A stretch of DNA of 64,000 nucleotides from Salinicoccus sp. YB14-2 (GTDB lineage Bacteria; Bacillota; Bacilli; Staphylococcales; Salinicoccaceae), in assembly GCF_001265075.1 (NCBI RefSeq), contig NZ_LFKO01000001.1, forward strand, positions 1,100,060 through 1,164,059. Direction: 5' to 3'. Of the stretch, positions 60,546 to 64,000 are shown piece after piece. The first letter of the stretch is position 1; each line of letters opens with the position of its first letter. Below the pieces are notes generated by a model. That model was not told the origin of the DNA, ran no database searches, and saw nothing but the letters and a program-made list of their open reading frames with translations. A program made the translations under genes and the position numbers.

Positions 60546-63508
60546 TATTTTCTCGACCTTCTTTCCTTAACGATATCACCAGGGAAGATGTAATCTTTAC
60601 GTGCCCATTTCTGTTCAACATTTACACCGATCTGTGGCTGAGGATTTCCGTATCTGTGGTTGATTTTCGGTAAAGGACTCTCGCCTTTTTTCTCCAGCAC
60701 TTCAAGTTTTGCAGATACTTCCTTATATGCCGGTGTATCCGTATCTTTATCTGCATAAGAGCTGGTCAAGTAGTTTATCGCGCCTTCGCCAGCATCGTTC
60801 ATCGGCAGGTATACCTGCTTGCCGTATACACGGTCGGTGACGACAGCCTTCAGTTTCACGCTGCCATAAGGCGATGTGAGTCTGACCATTGTGCCATCTT
60901 CTATACCGCGGTCTTCTGCCAGATCATGAGATACTTCTAAAAAGACTTCAGGTGTTTTTCTGGTGATTGCTTCAGATTTGTAAGTCATGTTGCCTTCATG
61001 GAAATGCTCCAGCAGACGACCGTTATTTACATGAATATCATATTCTTCTCCGAAATCAAGAGGCTCAGTCCAGTCCACAGGATAGAAACGTGCTCTGCCG
61101 TCCGGGAACGGAAACTCTTCAGTAAACAGCAGCGGTGAATCCGTACCGTCTGCATCCACCGGCCACTGCAGGCTGTCATAGCCTTCCAGGCGGTCATAGC
61201 TTACGCCTGCAAATAATGGTGTCAGTGATGCTGCTTCAGCCATGATTTCGCTTGGATGCTCATAATCCCAGCCTGCATCCAGACGGTTCGCAATTTCCAT
61301 GATGATCTGCCAGTCGGGCTTAGTGCCTTCAAGCGGATCGAAGACTTTGTACAGACGCTGGAATCTGCGTTCAGTATTGACGAATGTACCGTCTTTTTCG
61401 AAGCTTGGACTTGCAGGCAGTACGATGTCTGCGTATTCGCATGTTTTTGAGAAGAAGATATCCTGCACTACGAAAAATTCAAGCTTCTCAAATGCTGCCT
61501 GCACGTAGTTGATGTTCGAATCGACAATGCCCATATCTTCACCTTTCAAGTAAAGCATGTCGAGGTTGCCATCATGGATGTAATCAACCATCTCGTGGTT
61601 GTTCAGTCCCGGTTCTTTTGGAAGTTCAGTACCCCATCCTTCTTCGAAACGGCCTCTGACTTCATCATCGGTTACGAACTGATAGCCTGGGAAACGGTCC
61701 GGCATACTGCCGAAGTCACTTGCGCCCTGAACGTTGTTATGGCCGCGCAGAGGATAAGCTCCAGCACCAGGTTTCATATAGTTGCCTGTTGCAAGCAGCA
61801 GGTTGGAAATTGCGGTACTTGTATCACTGCCACCCTGTTTCTGAGTGACGCCCATCGCCCATAAAATACAAGTCGTTTCCGCTTTATGGATCGATTCTGC
61901 AATTTCAATCAGTTCATCTTTGGAAATGCCTGTTTTTTCAACAGCATAATCCATAGTATATTTTTCGAGTGTCTGATAATATTCATCAAAGTCATTGACA
62001 TGGTCAGTGATGAATCTTTCATCGTGCCAGCCCTGATCAATGATATATTTTGTGACCGCTGACAGCCAGATCAAGTCTGTTGTCGGGCTCGGCTGAACGA
62101 AAAGGTCTGCTCTGTCTGCGAGTTCGTTTTTACGCAGGTCACTGACAATCACTTTTTGACCGTTCAGCTTTTGAGCGCGTTTGACACGTGTCGCAAGCAC
62201 CGGGTGTGATTCTGCTGTATTGGAACCGATAGAAATGACCAGTTCAGACATGCCGATATCTGTGATGCTCCCTGAGTCTCCGCCGTGTCCGACTGTTCTC
62301 CATAGTCCCATCGTAGCTGGTGACTGACAGTATCTTGAACAGTTATCCACGTTGTTTGTGCCCACTACGCCACGAGCGAGTTTCTGCATTAGATATGATT
62401 CTTCATTTGTACATTTGGATGAAGAAATGAATGCCAGTTTATCCGGCCCTTTTTCTTTAATCTTATCTTTGAACTTGGACTCGATAATGTCGAGTGCTTC
62501 TTCCCATGTTGATTCTACAAAGCTGTCGCCTTTACGGATTAGAGGTTTTGTCAGTCTTTCTTCACTGTTGACGAAATCCCACCCGAATTTACCTTTTACG
62601 CAAGTTGAAACACCGTTTGCCGGTGCTTCCTCCTGAGGTTCAATCTTCAAGATTTCACGGCCTTTCGTCCATACGTCGAAAGAACAGCCGACTCCACAGT
62701 AAGTACACACAGTTTTTGTCTTCTCTATGCGGTCTTCTCTCATTTCAGCTTCAACATCGGAAACGACCATCAATGAATTATATCCAGTTTCAACTTCCTT
62801 TGTGACGTTGACTGCGGGTCTGAATGAATCTTTGAGCATACCTGTTAAGTAACCCGCTTCACCTTCCATACCGACTTCCATCATCGCATTACATGGACAG
62901 ACTGTCGCACAGTGTCCGCAGTTCACACATGATGAATCATCTATTGTTGTATCGTTATCCCATATTACTTTTGGACGGTCCAATGTCCAGTCGATCAATA
63001 ATGTTTCATTTACCTGCAGGTCCTGACAGGCTTCTACGCACCTTCCGCATAGAATACACTGGTCCGGGTCATAACGGTAAAAATCATTTCTCTGAATTTC
63101 ATGGCCTTTTGCTGTATGTGGTGATTCCTGATGATCAATCCGCATTTCTTTAACTGTATTATGTATTTCACAGTTGCCATTATTAAAGTCACACACTGTA
63201 CAATACAGTTCATGGTTTCCCATTACTCTATCCATTGCAATCAATTGTGCTTCGTGAACCTCGCTGCCGACCGTTTCCACAACATCTCCATTATTCAATT
63301 CAGTTGAACATGAACGTACAAACTCGCCGTTTACTTTAACAATACAAGTGTCACATGTTTCCAACGCGCCAAGGCTTGGATGGTAACATAAACTCGGGAT
63401 GTCTATATCTTTGGATTCAAGGTACTTCAGCAGACTGCCTTGCCTGGGTGCAGTAAAATTCATGCCGTTCAGCGTGATGTCCACTGTTTCTGTTCTGATT
63501 TCCGCCAT
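60545..63508 (-). CDS. fdhA: Formate dehydrogenase catalytic subunit, cytosolic type
   Basis: 987 residues. An N-terminal 2Fe-2S ferredoxin domain ([17 protein letters not shown]), an NuoG-like segment, two 4Fe-4S clusters ([23 protein letters not shown]), then the molybdopterin enzyme with CTYCGVGC. The active-site residue is the cysteine of NCSRYCQSP, so it is not a selenoprotein; a glutamine follows it where many relatives have histidine. It oxidises formate to CO2, probably giving electrons to an NAD-linked or other acceptor. AAGGAG precedes the ATG. Confidence 0.92.
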   Translation of the reverse strand: MAEIRTETVDITLNGMNFTAPRQGSLLKYLESKDIDIPSLCYHPSLGALETCDTCIVKVNGEFVRSCSTELNNGDVVETVGSEVHEAQLIAMDRVMGNHELYCTVCDFNNGNCEIHNTVKEMRIDHQESPHTAKGHEIQRNDFYRYDPDQCILCGRCVEACQDLQVNETLLIDWTLDRPKVIWDNDTTIDDSSCVNCGHCATVCPCNAMMEVGMEGEAGYLTGMLKDSFRPAVNVTKEVETGYNSLMVVSDVEAEMREDRIEKTKTVCTYCGVGCSFDVWTKGREILKIEPQEEAPANGVSTCVKGKFGWDFVNSEERLTKPLIRKGDSFVESTWEEALDIIESKFKDKIKEKGPDKLAFISSSKCTNEESYLMQKLARGVVGTNNVDNCSRYCQSPATMGLWRTVGHGGDSGSITDIGMSELVISIGSNTAESHPVLATRVKRAQKLNGQKVIVSDLRKNELADRADLFVQPSPTTDLIWLSAVTKYIIDQGWHDERFITDHVNDFDEYYQTLEKYTMDYAVEKTGISKDELIEIAESIHKAETTCILWAMGVTQKQGGSDTSTAISNLLLATGNYMKPGAGAYPLRGHNNVQGASDFGSMPDRFPGYQFVTDDEVRGRFEEGWGTELPKEPGLNNHEMVDYIHDGNLDMLYLKGEDMGIVDSNINYVQAAFEKLEFFVVQDIFFSKTCEYADIVLPASPSFEKDGTFVNTERRFQRLYKVFDPLEGTKPDWQIIMEIANRLDAGWDYEHPSEIMAEAASLTPLFAGVSYDRLEGYDSLQWPVDADGTDSPLLFTEEFPFPDGRARFYPVDWTEPLDFGEEYDIHVNNGRLLEHFHEGNMTYKSEAITRKTPEVFLEVSHDLAEDRGIEDGTMVRLTSPYGSVKLKAVVTDRVYGKQVYLPMNDAGEGAINYLTSSYADKDTDTPAYKEVSAKLEVLEKKGESPLPKINHRYGNPQPQIGVNVEQKWARKDYIFPGDIVKERRSRK

Positions 63509-63602
63509 ATATAAGCTCCTTCCATACAGTTTGATATTCTCATTCCCATGTAGAATGATATCAAAACATTTTTAGACTATTTCGACAATTATAATGGACA
63601 AG

Positions 63603-63646
63603 AAAAAACTGTGTGTAAGCTAAAATCACTTCTACACAGTTTTTTG
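63603..63646 (-). terminator. Terminator of the ScdA-like gene
   Basis: AAAAAACTGTGT (63603-63614) pairs with ACACAGTTTTTT (63634-63645), giving T-rich flanks on the minus strand after the partial gene. Confidence 0.83.
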
Positions 63647-63661
63647 TTGTATAAATTGAAA

Positions 63662-64000
63662 TTATGCATGCTGTCCCATCAATTCATCGATTCTTTCAAA
63701 AAGAATGTGATTTTCCATGTACACATGCTCGAATGTCTGCTTTTCAAGTGCTTCAAGGCGCGAGTAAACCAGCGTGTATGTCCCACATGCATTTTCAGGC
63801 AATTTATAGCCGTCAGTAATTTTTCGCATGCGCATCAAAATGTTTCCGGTCGTATCATGATCTTCCACGAGTTTCTGGACGGCTTCTTTTACTTCAGGGA
63901 CGGGCACAATTTCTACGTCATCAACATAGTTGACAATCAGAGGGAAAACATTCACGTCTTCATCTGCAGTATGTGCAATCATTTCCTCTTTGAATTTCTC
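63662..64000 (-). CDS. scdA: ScdA/YtfE-type di-iron iron-sulfur repair protein, partial
   Basis: The last 112 codons of a gene whose start lies beyond the right edge; the frame is open to base 64000 (EKFKEEMIAHTADEDVNVFP). The hemerythrin-like pattern of RIC proteins is visible: HTADEDVNVFPLI, VEDHDTTGNILMRMRKIT and MENHILFERI, with histidines and acidic residues that bind two irons. These proteins repair iron-sulfur clusters damaged by nitric oxide or peroxide. The neighbouring iron-sulfur-rich FdhA fits an anaerobic setting. Confidence 0.82.
   Translation of the reverse strand, partial: EKFKEEMIAHTADEDVNVFPLIVNYVDDVEIVPVPEVKEAVQKLVEDHDTTGNILMRMRKITDGYKLPENACGTYTLVYSRLEALEKQTFEHVYMENHILFERIDELMGQHA

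Overview
The window looks like chromosome of a low-to-moderate GC Gram-positive coccus of the Staphylococcaceae, probably a salt-adapted genus such as Salinicoccus or Jeotgalicoccus. This is inferred from gene content and not from any database search. The pointers are strong AGGAGG-type ribosome sites, a class III fructose-1,6-bisphosphatase, a hisZGDCBHAFI operon, a CstB-type persulfide dioxygenase, plasmid pI258-type arsRBC, an ATP-cone-less NrdD with NrdG, a staphylococcal-type aromatic amino acid decarboxylase, and very acidic linkers such as that of the PhnD lipoprotein. No rRNA, tRNA, CRISPR array, prophage or intact insertion sequence was seen.

Layout. 0-11.5 kb: a membrane-anchored XRE regulator with an M50 membrane protease, a CHAD protein, NAD(P)HX repair, an SLC13 permease, fbp, and a two-gene unit of a trans-sulfuration PLP enzyme with an ectoine-hydrolase-like M24 protein that has lost its metal site. 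11.5-18.9 kb: the complete histidine operon, divergent from the TrpR-like regulator YerC, with likely operators for it. 18.9-33 kb: an AgcS symporter, then a catechol ortho-cleavage (beta-ketoadipate) operon catB-catA-DUF3237-pcaD-pcaI-pcaJ-pcaF, a phosphonate-type ABC transporter, a PcaR-like IclR regulator and a second SLC13 permease. 32.5-35.6 kb: two truncated transporter genes butted together, an RluA-type pseudouridine synthase beside a dead copy of itself, and a BASS transporter. 35.7-42 kb: a 5-oxoproline operon (pxpB, pxpC, biotin carrier, biotin carboxylase, pxpA) with an NRAMP-like carrier and a YcsI/D-glutamate-cyclase-like protein. 42-46.6 kb: YeiH, a hexameric tyrosine-coordinated heme protein, cstB and glnA. 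46.8-51.6 kb: a DJ-1-like protein, arsRBC and a TrkA_C-containing permease. 51.8-57.3 kb: a glutamine amidotransferase, a decayed SDR/P-type ATPase junction, an intact SDR, an aromatic-acid-exporter-like protein and an aromatic amino acid decarboxylase. 57.4-64 kb: nrdDG behind two NrdR boxes, then a formate dehydrogenase with its DUF1641 partner, and the end of a ScdA-like iron-sulfur repair gene.

The most interesting part is the catechol operon. It has every step of the ortho pathway except a recognisable muconolactone isomerase, and a DUF3237 gene sits exactly where that enzyme is needed. Its promoter is near-consensus and overlaps a catabolite-response element. A downstream inverted repeat shares its core with a palindrome in front of the IclR-type regulator, so the operon appears to be both carbon-repressed and pathway-regulated.
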